Origin: Candidatus Hydrogenedentota bacterium
GTDB taxonomy: Bacteria; Hydrogenedentota; Hydrogenedentia; Hydrogenedentales; CAITNO01
Direction: 5' to 3'
DNA: 64,000 bases
Assembly: GCA_012730045.1 (NCBI GenBank)
Contig: JAAYBR010000111.1
Coordinates: forward strand, 1 to 64,000
The notes under the pieces are model-generated. The model was not told where the DNA came from and did no database searches. It saw nothing but the letters and a program-made list of their open reading frames with translations. Positions 29,516 to 37,329 of the stretch are shown piece after piece. The position numbers and the translations under genes were made by a program. Each line of letters begins with the position of its first letter. The first letter of the stretch is position 1.

Positions 29516-30025
29516 CTATTCGTCCTGGGTGCGGAGGGTGGAGGGGTCTATGCCGGCCTGCTGCATGGCCTGCATCTCCATCTGGCGGACGCGCCCGACG
29601 AACAGGCGCTGAAGCTCCGCAAGGGCCTCGTCGAGTCCGGCGGACTCCTCCGGCGTGAGGTTGCCGGCGGTCTTCCCGCGCAGCATGAGCAGCAGCTCAA
29701 GGGAGAACCGCGCCTGGTCCAGATTCACCATCACCTGCTCGCCCTGCTGGCCCACGAAGCCGAGGGCGTACATGGTCTGCGTGGCGAGCATGGTCAGCAG
29801 CGCGTCGAAGTTGGCCTCGTAGGACTCTTCCTCCCCGGGATCCCCTTCGGGGGCCTCCGCAGGCGCGGGCGCCTCGCCGCCCTCCGCCGCCTCGGGCACG
29901 GCTGCGGAGGCCGCCGCCGCCGCCTGCGCCTCGGCCTCCAGCCGCTTTCGGGCCTCCTCCTTCTCCCGCTGGACGCGGGCCTTCCAATCTTCGTCAATAA
30001 AGATTTTCTGGTCGTCGTCGGACAT
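29516..30025 (-). CDS. DUF1844-domain protein
   Basis: 169 residues. The start ATG 30023-30025 has CGGAGG just upstream. The N-terminal third is charged and coiled (DEDWKARVQREKEEARKR), then Ala/Pro/Glu-rich. The DUF1844 domain occupies ~85-150: NFDALLTMLATQTMYALGFV and DQARFSLELLLMLRGKTAGNLTPEE. The family is small, cytoplasmic and of unknown role. It lies between a ribosomal-type small protein and the TolC-like gene on the same strand. Confidence 0.85.
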   Translation of the reverse strand: MSDDDQKIFIDEDWKARVQREKEEARKRLEAEAQAAAAASAAVPEAAEGGEAPAPAEAPEGDPGEEESYEANFDALLTMLATQTMYALGFVGQQGEQVMVNLDQARFSLELLLMLRGKTAGNLTPEESAGLDEALAELQRLFVGRVRQMEMQAMQQAGIDPSTLRTQDE

Positions 30026-30127
30026 GGGGCCTCCGGTTGCGAGACAAACCCCGGCCCCGCCGCGTCCGGATGCGGGCACGGCGGGACCGGGAAAAAATCA
30101 CCGCACTACGGCGTCTTTACGCCGGAA

Positions 30128-30217
30128 TTACTTGTTCTTGTGACGGTTCGACCGCGCGCGTTTTTTCCGCTTGTGCTTGTTGATCTTGCGCTTGCGAACT
30201 TTTCTTCCACCAGCCAC
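30128..30217 (-). CDS. 29-residue basic ribosomal-type protein (AURKAIP1/COX24-like), GTG start
   Basis: GTG at 30215-30217 with a textbook GGAGGT seven bases upstream, stop TAA at 30128-30130. The peptide is almost entirely Lys/Arg/His: after VAGG come RKVRKRKINKHKRKKRARS and NRHKNK. The 'K..KHKRKKR.RS.RHK.K' pattern matches the short AURKAIP1/COX24-like (bS22-type) ribosomal peptides found across several bacterial phyla. Such genes are commonly missed because of their size. It lies between ndk and the DUF1844 gene, 43 bases after ndk, probably in one operon. Function as a small-subunit protein is by family resemblance. Confidence 0.8.
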   Translation of the reverse strand: MAGGRKVRKRKINKHKRKKRARSNRHKNK

Positions 30218-30260
30218 GTCGTCTACCTCCAGCAGTTGATGCGGGCCGCGCCTGCGCGCG

Positions 30261-30707
30261 TCACCGCCGCCATTCTTCTCCCGGCACCGCGTAGGAAACC
30301 AGCTCGGAAGGCGCGAAATACAGCCCGACCTCCCGCGCCGCCGTCTCCACCGCGTCCGATGCGTGCACAAGGTTCTTCTGGTTGCTCAGGCCGAAATCCC
30401 CGCGGATCGTGCCGGGGTCCGCGGCGAGGCAGTTGGTCGCGCCGTTCATCCGGCGCACCTGGGCCACCGCGTCGCGCCCCTCCCACACCATCTGCACGGT
30501 GGGGCCGGACGTGATGAACGCGATCAGCTCCCCGTAAAACGGCTTGCCCGCGTGCTCCGCGTAATGCTTCTCCGCCTGCTCCCGCGAAAGCACCTGCATC
30601 TTGAGGGCAACCAGTTTGAGGCCTTTGGCCTCATACCGCCGGATGCACTCCCCCACCAGGCCGCGTCCGACGCCGTCGGGCTTGACCATGACAAAGGTGC
30701 GCTCCAT
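30261..30707 (-). CDS. ndk: Nucleoside diphosphate kinase
   Basis: 148 residues, the usual length. MVKPDGVGRGLVGE at the start, the catalytic histidine H115 in NLVHASD, RRMNGATN for phosphate binding, and SELVSYAVPGEEW at the end. It transfers gamma-phosphate between nucleoside triphosphates and diphosphates. ATG 30705-30707 has GAGAGGT upstream and the family N-terminus; longer in-frame extensions have no homology. Served by the promoter at 30794-30823. Confidence 0.97.
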   Translation of the reverse strand: MERTFVMVKPDGVGRGLVGECIRRYEAKGLKLVALKMQVLSREQAEKHYAEHAGKPFYGELIAFITSGPTVQMVWEGRDAVAQVRRMNGATNCLAADPGTIRGDFGLSNQKNLVHASDAVETAAREVGLYFAPSELVSYAVPGEEWRR

Positions 30708-30793
30708 GCCGATACCTCTCCTGCAAGACTTCTCGGGAATACGCGGACACGGCCCCCGCAGAAACACGGCCACCGCACCCGCAAGCGGCCGCT

Positions 30794-30823
30794 ATCATAG
30801 CAAACACCCGCCGCGGCGCGCAA
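30794..30823 (-). promoter_or_regulatory. ndk operon promoter
   Basis: Read on the minus strand: TTGCGC, 18 bases, TATGAT preceded by TGC. The same TTGCGC/extended -10 design as the gyrB promoter. The predicted leader is about 80 bases. Confidence 0.6.
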
Positions 30824-30826
30824 GAC

Positions 30827-30937
30827 GAAGGAAGAGGGCGCGGCAAGCAGCGCCCCTGCAAGGGGATTCCCCGGTTTTTCTGCGTGTGCCCGGGGCATGG
30901 GCTGGTAGGGGCGCTGCTTGCCGCGCCCTCTTCCTTC
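30827..30937. repeat. Solo REP pair (inverted) of the RAYT-associated family
   Basis: The left arm GAAGGAAGAGGGCGCGGCAA...GCGCCCCT and the right arm AGGGGCGCTG...GCGCCCTCTTCCTTC are perfectly complementary over about 31 bases around a ~50-base loop. It is the same unit as in the arrays at 57478-57745 and 58396-58640. Nothing further is recognisable between here and 31171. Confidence 0.9.
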
Positions 30938-31171
30938 ACGGCATGAACGTCCGACTCAGCGGGTGACGGACATTGTTTCCATGACGGTGCGTATTTTACC
31001 GTGCCCCGGCACAACACACACGATCGCGTTCACTTCTTCCTCCGGCGACCCGGGTTCTCAGCGCGGCCCGCGAACCTGCCCAAGTCAAACGCCGCCGCCA
31101 TTTCCTGCATTTTCCCCCGGATCTTTGACATAATGGGGCGGTGTCCCAACGCCCGCAGGATACCTTAACGC

Positions 31172-33463
31172 ATGCGCGACAAACCCACACCCGCCGAAGT
31201 GCCGCCGTTCCTCGCCCTGGGGGGCGTGGGGGCGGGATATGTCCGGGTGAGTCCTGATGGGGCCTGGTCGCCTGTGGTGCCCCCGGGGGCGGGGGAGGGC
31301 GCGGACCCCGGGGAAATGCGCCATGGATTTCTGGCCCTTTCCGTGCGGGGCCGTTCCGGGCGCTATCTCCGCCGGCTGCGGTCCGAGGACACCCCCGCCG
31401 CCGGTCTTCCCCCGGCCCTGGCGAAAAACTGCTTCTCTTTCCGCAGCCTCTTTCCCCGGGGCGAGTTCCGCCTGAACGACCCCGTGTCCCCCGTGGAGCT
31501 GCGCTGGACGTGGTTCAGCCCCCTGGTCCCCTTCGACCACGACGCCTCGTGCATGCCCGCGGTTCTGCTGCGCCTGCACATCGGCAACGTCACGCGGGAG
31601 AAGCTCGACTGCGCGCTGGCGCTTAATGTCGAGACTCCGGTGCCCGACCCGGACCGTGCCCTGGCCGGCATCCAGCCGGTGACGGCGGACTATGCCGACG
31701 GGCTGCTCCCCACCGGCGAGGGGTTCCGGGATGCCGGCGACGAGGGCGCGGGCGCCCCGCCCCGCAACGCGCTCCTGTTCACCCCCGACGCGGACCCCGC
31801 CCGCGCCCACGACGGGCTGCACGCGTGCCTGGCGGCCCGTGCGCGAAAGGCCGCCGTCAGCACCGCCGTCTGGGATCCCGCCGCGGAGGGCGGTGCGGAG
31901 AAGGTCTGGGGCGCCTTTGCCGACACGGGCGTTTTCCCCCCCGGCGTGCGGGGCGGCGAGGGCCGCTGCGGCGCCCTGTCCTGCCGCTTCGACCTCAAGC
32001 CCGGCGAGGAGACGGTGGTCTGGTTTGTCCACACCTGGCACGCCAACACGGCGGGACCCGGCGGCGGCGCGCCCTGCTACGCGCGGCTCTGGCGCAACGC
32101 GCTGGAAACGGCGCGCCACGCCCTGCGCCACGCGGACTACTTCCACAAGGCGGTGACGGACTGGCATCTCCGCTTCTTCGAGGGGGCCCTGTCCCCCTGG
32201 CTCACCAAGGCCCTCGCCGAAAGCGTCCGATGGTTCGTTGTGCGGGGCGGCCTCTCCGCGGCCGAGACCTTCTCCTGGTCCGACGACCAGCGGCCCGAGG
32301 CCGAGCCCGGCCCGGAAACGGCCTTTCTGCGCTCGTATCCCCTCGCCCTGTTCCTGCCGCGCTTCGAGGCGGCGACCCTGGCCCAGCGGCTGCGCGCGGC
32401 CGCCCCGGACCGCCGGCCCGACATTCGGGCGGCCGCCTCCCCGCTGCTGTCCGCTTGGCGCGACTACCTGATGACGGGCAATCTGGCCCACCTCCAGGAA
32501 CTGTGGCCCTCCCTGTCCAAGCTGCTCGACGGCGCGCTCGCCCGCGCCGGGGAGCAGTGCGCCGGGCTCAACGGCAAGGAGTGCGGCGTGTGGATGGCCG
32601 CCCTGCGCGCGGGCGCGCACATCGCCGAGGCCCTGCGCGACGCCGCGCGCCTGCGCGCCCTGCTGGACGCCTGCACCCGCGTGCGCACCCATTTTGAAAC
32701 TTCCTACTGGGACGAGGCGCAGGGCGCCTACCGCGAGGAGGGCGCCGAGCCCCGCAACGCGGCCGACGTGCTCCGCGGCCCCTGGACCGCCATGATCCTG
32801 CGCATGGACGACATCGTGCAGCCCGACCGGGTGGCCCGTTCCGTCGCGGCGCTGCGCGCCCTGCCGGCGGGGGTCCGCCTCAGCCAGCGCGCCCTCGTCA
32901 GCCTCGCCTGCATGGAGCGCCTGTGCGCGGACGACGGTCCCAAGAAGGGGCACTGGGCGCGCCGGCTCATGGAGTCGGTGCAGTCTGCGGCCGTGCAGGA
33001 CCCGCGCCTGTTCTGGCCCTTCTTTCTGGTGGACGGCGGGCTGCTTTACGCCGCCCCCTTCCAGCGGCTGCATCTCTTCCCCACGGCGTCGGAGACGCCC
33101 GGCGCCGAGACGAAAACCGAGGTCATGACCCCCCTGTGCTTCGGACGCCTGGCCTTCTCCGAGACCGGCGCGGGGCGGAAATACGCCGCCACGCTGAAGG
33201 TCGCCCTGGACAGCCCCCAGATGGTCCGGGAGATGGTCGTGCGCGTCCCCGCCGGACTGCCCGCCGTCACGGCGGAATGCCTCCTTTACGGCGACGCCCT
33301 GGCCTGCGCCGTCGCGGTGCGCGGAGAGGACGCCCGCCGCGAGGCGGTGATCACCCTGCGCCATCCGCTCCAGCTCGCGGGCGAGCTGTGCGTGCGTCTG
33401 CGCGGCGTTGAGCCGCCCGAGGCGCCGGAGGCCACGGGACGGCTTTGGCGGCGCAGGACATGA
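31172..33463 (+). CDS. GH116 (GBA2-type glucosylceramidase)-like protein, divergent
   Basis: 763 residues without a signal peptide. The N-terminus has LALGGVGAGYVRVSPDG, and FSPLVPFDHDASCMPAVLLRL matches the N-terminal beta domain of GH116/GBA2 enzymes. The C-terminal half is an alpha-helical (alpha/alpha)6-like region (WSDDQRPEAE, YLMTGNLAHLQELWPSL, NAADVLRGPWTAMILRMDD). I cannot align the catalytic nucleophile and acid/base motifs of GH116 with confidence, so it may be a distant or inactive member. Its stop overlaps the coaE start (ATGA), an unusual coupling of a glycosidase-like gene to coenzyme A synthesis. Confidence 0.6.
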   Translation: MRDKPTPAEVPPFLALGGVGAGYVRVSPDGAWSPVVPPGAGEGADPGEMRHGFLALSVRGRSGRYLRRLRSEDTPAAGLPPALAKNCFSFRSLFPRGEFRLNDPVSPVELRWTWFSPLVPFDHDASCMPAVLLRLHIGNVTREKLDCALALNVETPVPDPDRALAGIQPVTADYADGLLPTGEGFRDAGDEGAGAPPRNALLFTPDADPARAHDGLHACLAARARKAAVSTAVWDPAAEGGAEKVWGAFADTGVFPPGVRGGEGRCGALSCRFDLKPGEETVVWFVHTWHANTAGPGGGAPCYARLWRNALETARHALRHADYFHKAVTDWHLRFFEGALSPWLTKALAESVRWFVVRGGLSAAETFSWSDDQRPEAEPGPETAFLRSYPLALFLPRFEAATLAQRLRAAAPDRRPDIRAAASPLLSAWRDYLMTGNLAHLQELWPSLSKLLDGALARAGEQCAGLNGKECGVWMAALRAGAHIAEALRDAARLRALLDACTRVRTHFETSYWDEAQGAYREEGAEPRNAADVLRGPWTAMILRMDDIVQPDRVARSVAALRALPAGVRLSQRALVSLACMERLCADDGPKKGHWARRLMESVQSAAVQDPRLFWPFFLVDGGLLYAAPFQRLHLFPTASETPGAETKTEVMTPLCFGRLAFSETGAGRKYAATLKVALDSPQMVREMVVRVPAGLPAVTAECLLYGDALACAVAVRGEDARREAVITLRHPLQLAGELCVRLRGVEPPEAPEATGRLWRRRT

Positions 33464-34074
33464 GGCTCTACGGGCTCACCGGCGGCATCGGTGCCGGCAA
33501 GTCGGAGGCCGCCCGCCTCCTCGCCGCGCGCGGCGTGCCCGTCCTTGACGCCGACCGCATCGGCCACGAGGTGCTGCTGCCGGGCGGCCCCGCTTTTGCC
33601 CCCGTGGTGGCGGCTTTCGGCCCCGGCATCCTCGGCCCCGGCGGCGCCGTGGACCGCGACCGGCTGGCCCGGGTGGTCTTCGCCGACCCGGACGCCCTGC
33701 GGCGGCTTAACGCCCTCACGCACCCGGAGATCTTCCGGGAGATCGCCCGGCGTGCCGCGGACTTCGCGGCGGACGGAGCGGAGGTCTGCGTGGTGGAGGC
33801 GGCCCTGCTCGGCGAGGACGGCCGCACGCCGCCCATGCTCTCCGGGCTGATCCTGGTCTCCGCCCCGGTGGATCTGCGCGTGCGGCGTCTCGCCGCGGCG
33901 CGCGGCATGGCGGAGGACGAGGCCCGCCGCCGGATCGCCGCCCAGTCCGACCCCGAATCGAAACGGGCCTTTGCGGTCCGCGTGCTTGACAACGGCGGCG
34001 ACCTGGAACACCTCCAACACCAGACCGACCGGCTCGCGGAGGAGTTGCTCGCCGGGCCGCTTCCAGCAAAGTAA
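33460..34074 (+). CDS. coaE: Dephospho-CoA kinase
   Basis: 204 residues. The P-loop is GLTGGIGAGKS (5-15), followed by VLDADRIGHEVL and the HPEIFREI and RRLAAARGMAEDEARRRIAAQ lid region of CoaE. It catalyses the last step of coenzyme A synthesis. ATG 33460 is used because it overlaps the upstream stop in ATGA form; the upstream TTG 33445 would add five non-conserved residues. Confidence 0.93.
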   Translation: MRLYGLTGGIGAGKSEAARLLAARGVPVLDADRIGHEVLLPGGPAFAPVVAAFGPGILGPGGAVDRDRLARVVFADPDALRRLNALTHPEIFREIARRAADFAADGAEVCVVEAALLGEDGRTPPMLSGLILVSAPVDLRVRRLAAARGMAEDEARRRIAAQSDPESKRAFAVRVLDNGGDLEHLQHQTDRLAEELLAGPLPAK

Positions 34075-34099
34075 TGGCTGGGAAGTCATGCCGAAGCAT

Positions 34100-34180
34100 T
34101 GAGGTGGCACGGGCTTCCAGCCCGTGTCGGGGTTTGGGCATGGACCGAAGAACATGGGCAAGATGCCCATGTCCCCTCAG
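34100..34180. repeat. Dispersed double-hairpin element, copy 3
   Basis: TGAGGTGGCACGGGCTTCC... with AGCCCGTG, then ACATGGGCAAGATGCCCATGT, closing with CCCCTCAG. Same order and almost the same sequence as copy 1 at 3656-3714, with a slightly longer middle. It lies between coaE and the next gene. Confidence 0.85.
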
Positions 34181-34226
34181 AAGAGAGGGCTTTTCTGCCG
34201 CAACCGCAGAGTCCTCTTGGAGACAA

Positions 34227-36944
34227 ATGATGATGCTGTCCGCGCGACTGTTTCTGTGCGCAACGTTCCTGTTGTCTTTCACCGCCGAAGCGGTGATGAT
34301 TCGTCGCCTTCGCTACAAACCTGACCCGCCCATCGCGGTGGACGGCGACCTGGGCGACTGGGGCGCCGTGTCCCGTGCGTGGACCCCGGCGGAGGGGGTG
34401 ACCGCCCGCGCCGCGTGGCGCGAGGAGTTTCTGTTCATCGCCGTCGAGGCGAAGGGGGGGCCGCGCGCTGTGTCGCTGGCCGTGGGCCCGGAGGGTTCCG
34501 CCGCCCCACTGGCGCAAACGTTGACCCCGGAGAACGCCGGGGCCGCGCGCGCCGTGTGGAAGGACACGGCGGACGGCTGGGTCATGGAGGCCGCCGTGCC
34601 CTTCGCGGCGCTGGGCATGGGGAAGGTCTCCGCGGGCAGCGCGCTGGCCTTCGGGCTGGCGGTGGGGGAGACCCGCGTGGAACCCACCATCGCGGACCTC
34701 GTCGGGGCGGACGGCAAAGTCCCGGAGGAGCCGCCGGTGGCGGAGCTGTTCCCGGACCTGCGCCTGGCTCCGGGCGAAAAGCGGGAGTTCCCCTTCAACG
34801 CACCGCCCTGTCCGGAGGGGAAGATCGCCGTGCTCTCGCTGCTGGCGCGGCAGGAGTTCGACCAGGTGGCGGGCTACGCCGCCGTGCTCCGCCTCACGGT
34901 GAACGGGCAGAACGCGGGCGGCGACCGCCTCGTGAACAAGCCCCCCCGCATCAAGGCGCGCAGCGGCGACCTCTACTCCATGGCGGCCGGGGAGTCGCTG
35001 TCGGTCTACTACAGCCCCGACTTCACCAGCCCCGACACGCACCCGTACTACGGCCCCGTGGACCCCGTCAAGGTGTGCTTCATTGAAGTGGACGTCACGA
35101 ACCTGCTCGCGCCGGGGGCGAACACCCTCGTCGTGGAGCAGTCGTCCCCGCAGAACCCCTGCGCGCTGGTTATGGCCGGCGCGAAACTCCGGTTCACCGC
35201 GCCGCCGCCCCCGCCCAGGCCCAAGGCGGGCCCGCCGCAGGGCCCCCTGGCGCGCATCGCGCCGAAGCCCGCCAAGACGGCGTTCCAGGCCGTGGAGCAT
35301 AGCGACCACGCGCTGGAGGTGACGGTGAACGGCCAGACCTTCCAGGTCGAGAGCCGCTTCTCCACGCCCAAGCCGGAATGGGTGACGGGCGAGAACGCCT
35401 TCTTCCGCCGGGAGCGCGCGGTTGAGGTGACGGACGAGGCGGTGGTCGTGCGCGACACGTTCACCAACCTGACCGGCGAAAACCTCCCGCTCATGCGGCG
35501 CAACGAGATCGTCCTGGGCGGGCGGCTGGCGAAACTCTGGCTCGCCGGGCTGGAGCGCGCCGACCGGTCCGGGTCCAGCGCGAACCCCGCCAACCCCACC
35601 ACCTATGCCGCCGTGGAGGCGGCGGGCGTCGGCCTGCTGCCCCTCGACGACGTCGCCCGCATCCACGTGGGCAACGCCGCCGCCGACGGGACGGTCGCCC
35701 TTTCGGACACCCAGCTCGTGCTGGCCCCCGGCGCGGTCTACACCGCCGAGTGGGCCGTCATCCCCACGGCGACCTCCGACTACTGGGCCTTCCTCAACGC
35801 CGCCCGGCGGCTCTGCGGCGCGAACTTCACGGTGGACGGCGGCTTCGCCTTCCTCCGCGCCGACCCGCTCACCGACGCCTGGACCGATGCGGAGATCGCC
35901 GACTTCCTCCGCTTCAAGGGCGTGAAGTACGCCAGCGCGTCCATCAACTACCCCCTGTACAAGGGGCGCTATCCCCACGGCACCGCGTTCCAGCAGATCA
36001 CGCTGGACAACTACAAGAACTCCTTCGCCCGGTGGAAGGGGCTCGTGCCCGAGATCAAGACGCTCGTCTACTTCCACTGCTTCATTGACGTCATGGACGA
36101 GTCGCCGGAAACCTACGCCGACGCCCGGCTCATCCAGTCCGACGGCACCCACGCCGACTACGGCGCGCCCCACGACCGCATCTACCTCCCCACGCGCGAG
36201 AACGCCTACGGCGCCGCCGTCGCCAAAAACGTGGACCTCATCCTCGACGACATCCGCGCCGACGGCGTCTACTGGGACGAGCACGAGTACAGCCGCGTCC
36301 ACTACCACTACGACGCGCCGTGGGACGGCTGGTCCGGCGACATCCACCCCGAGACCCTCGCCCTGACCCGGCTCAAGTCCTCCGTCACCCTGCTCTCCGA
36401 GCCGTGGCGGCTCGACCTCGCGCGCAAAATCCTCGCGCGCGGCCCCCTCATCGGCAACGGCCCCCCCTTCACCCGCGCCATGGCCGCCCTGAAATTCCCC
36501 TGCTTCGTCGAGACCGGCAGCATCACCAACTGCGCGCAGGCGCACCTTTACTCGCCCATCGCCCTCGGCGACCACCTCACCGAGCGCTCCGAGACCGACG
36601 CCTACCGCACCCTGCTCGCCGCCCTCGACTTCGGCTGCGTCTACCACTGGTACAACGACGTCACCGTCCGGCCCACGCACCCCCACATCACGGGCCGCAT
36701 GTATCCCTTCACGCCCGTCGAGCTCCACGCGGGCTACGTCATCGGCGAAGAGCGCATCCTCACCAAGACCAGCGGCCTCTTCGGCTGGGGCGACCGCTCC
36801 CAGCACGAGGTCCACGTCTACGACGACACGGGCCGCGAAGTCCCCGAATTCACCGCCCCCCACACCGAAGAAGACGGCGCCACCTGGACCGAACTCCGCC
36901 TCCCCGAAGACTGGTCCGCCGCCATCGTGCGTCGAGAACCCTGA
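34227..36944 (+). CDS. Large secreted CBM9-like/glycosidase-like protein
   Basis: 905 residues from ATG 34227 (TTGGAGAC upstream) with a signal peptide. Residues ~25-170 resemble a CBM9-like domain (PPIAVDGDLGDWGAV, WREEFLFIAVEAKG). A middle beta-rich region (~180-330) ends in a Pro-rich linker (PPPPPRPKAGPP). From ~590 on it looks like a TIM-barrel glycosidase: YASASINYPLYKGRYP, LVYFHCFIDVMD, DGVYWDEHEYS with acidic residues where a catalytic pair could sit, FVETGSITNCAQ. I do not recognise the family. Likely extracytoplasmic polysaccharide binding or hydrolysis. Confidence 0.7.
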   Translation: MMMLSARLFLCATFLLSFTAEAVMIRRLRYKPDPPIAVDGDLGDWGAVSRAWTPAEGVTARAAWREEFLFIAVEAKGGPRAVSLAVGPEGSAAPLAQTLTPENAGAARAVWKDTADGWVMEAAVPFAALGMGKVSAGSALAFGLAVGETRVEPTIADLVGADGKVPEEPPVAELFPDLRLAPGEKREFPFNAPPCPEGKIAVLSLLARQEFDQVAGYAAVLRLTVNGQNAGGDRLVNKPPRIKARSGDLYSMAAGESLSVYYSPDFTSPDTHPYYGPVDPVKVCFIEVDVTNLLAPGANTLVVEQSSPQNPCALVMAGAKLRFTAPPPPPRPKAGPPQGPLARIAPKPAKTAFQAVEHSDHALEVTVNGQTFQVESRFSTPKPEWVTGENAFFRRERAVEVTDEAVVVRDTFTNLTGENLPLMRRNEIVLGGRLAKLWLAGLERADRSGSSANPANPTTYAAVEAAGVGLLPLDDVARIHVGNAAADGTVALSDTQLVLAPGAVYTAEWAVIPTATSDYWAFLNAARRLCGANFTVDGGFAFLRADPLTDAWTDAEIADFLRFKGVKYASASINYPLYKGRYPHGTAFQQITLDNYKNSFARWKGLVPEIKTLVYFHCFIDVMDESPETYADARLIQSDGTHADYGAPHDRIYLPTRENAYGAAVAKNVDLILDDIRADGVYWDEHEYSRVHYHYDAPWDGWSGDIHPETLALTRLKSSVTLLSEPWRLDLARKILARGPLIGNGPPFTRAMAALKFPCFVETGSITNCAQAHLYSPIALGDHLTERSETDAYRTLLAALDFGCVYHWYNDVTVRPTHPHITGRMYPFTPVELHAGYVIGEERILTKTSGLFGWGDRSQHEVHVYDDTGREVPEFTAPHTEEDGATWTELRLPEDWSAAIVRREP

Positions 36945-37329
36945 CCCGCCGCAAAGAAAGGGAGACGGCCCCCCGCGCAAGAGATTGCCGCGTCGGCCGG
37001 GGCGGCCTCCTGCCAAGAAAGCAGGTCTACCCTTATGGACTCGCCCCAATCCCGCAGCCCCGGCTGTCATGTGGAGTGCGGTGGCAGAGCAGGGCGGCGA
37101 CACCGCTTTCCCAGGTGACGAGCCATGCCACGCCCCTCCCGACGTCCCTTTCCCGGAAACCCAAAGCGGCGTCGTTGCCGCCGCACTCCAAAAGGAGACG
37201 CCGCGACCCCTCCCGTCTCGCCACGGCTTCGGCTCCCTCCATCGCCCAAACCACGCGCCCCCTCCGGCGAAACCGGCACTTTCTTAGCGGGCCGCGCCGC
37301 GCATGTGACGCGCCGCCCGCCCGTTCCGC
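36945..37329. other. 385-base non-coding region holding a GGAGTGCGG palindrome
   Basis: No gene is supported between the CBM9-like gene and the convergent TIM-barrel gene. The centre (37072-37190) is an imperfect inverted repeat described separately; the rest has no recognisable motif. Confidence 0.6.
37072..37190. repeat. GGAGTGCGG-type imperfect palindrome
   Basis: The left arm TGGAGTGCGGTGGCA...CACCGCTTT faces AAAGCGGCGTCG...GCCGCACTCCA. Arms are about 28-38 bases. A related single arm occurs at 12150-12180 (GGCGGCAGCAAGC...CGCACTCC). Confidence 0.75.

Noticed and set aside
33286-34170. Minus-strand frame beginning MGILPMF and containing GWKPVPP
   Set aside because: The N-terminus is only a translation of the dispersed double-hairpin element; the rest is antisense to coaE.
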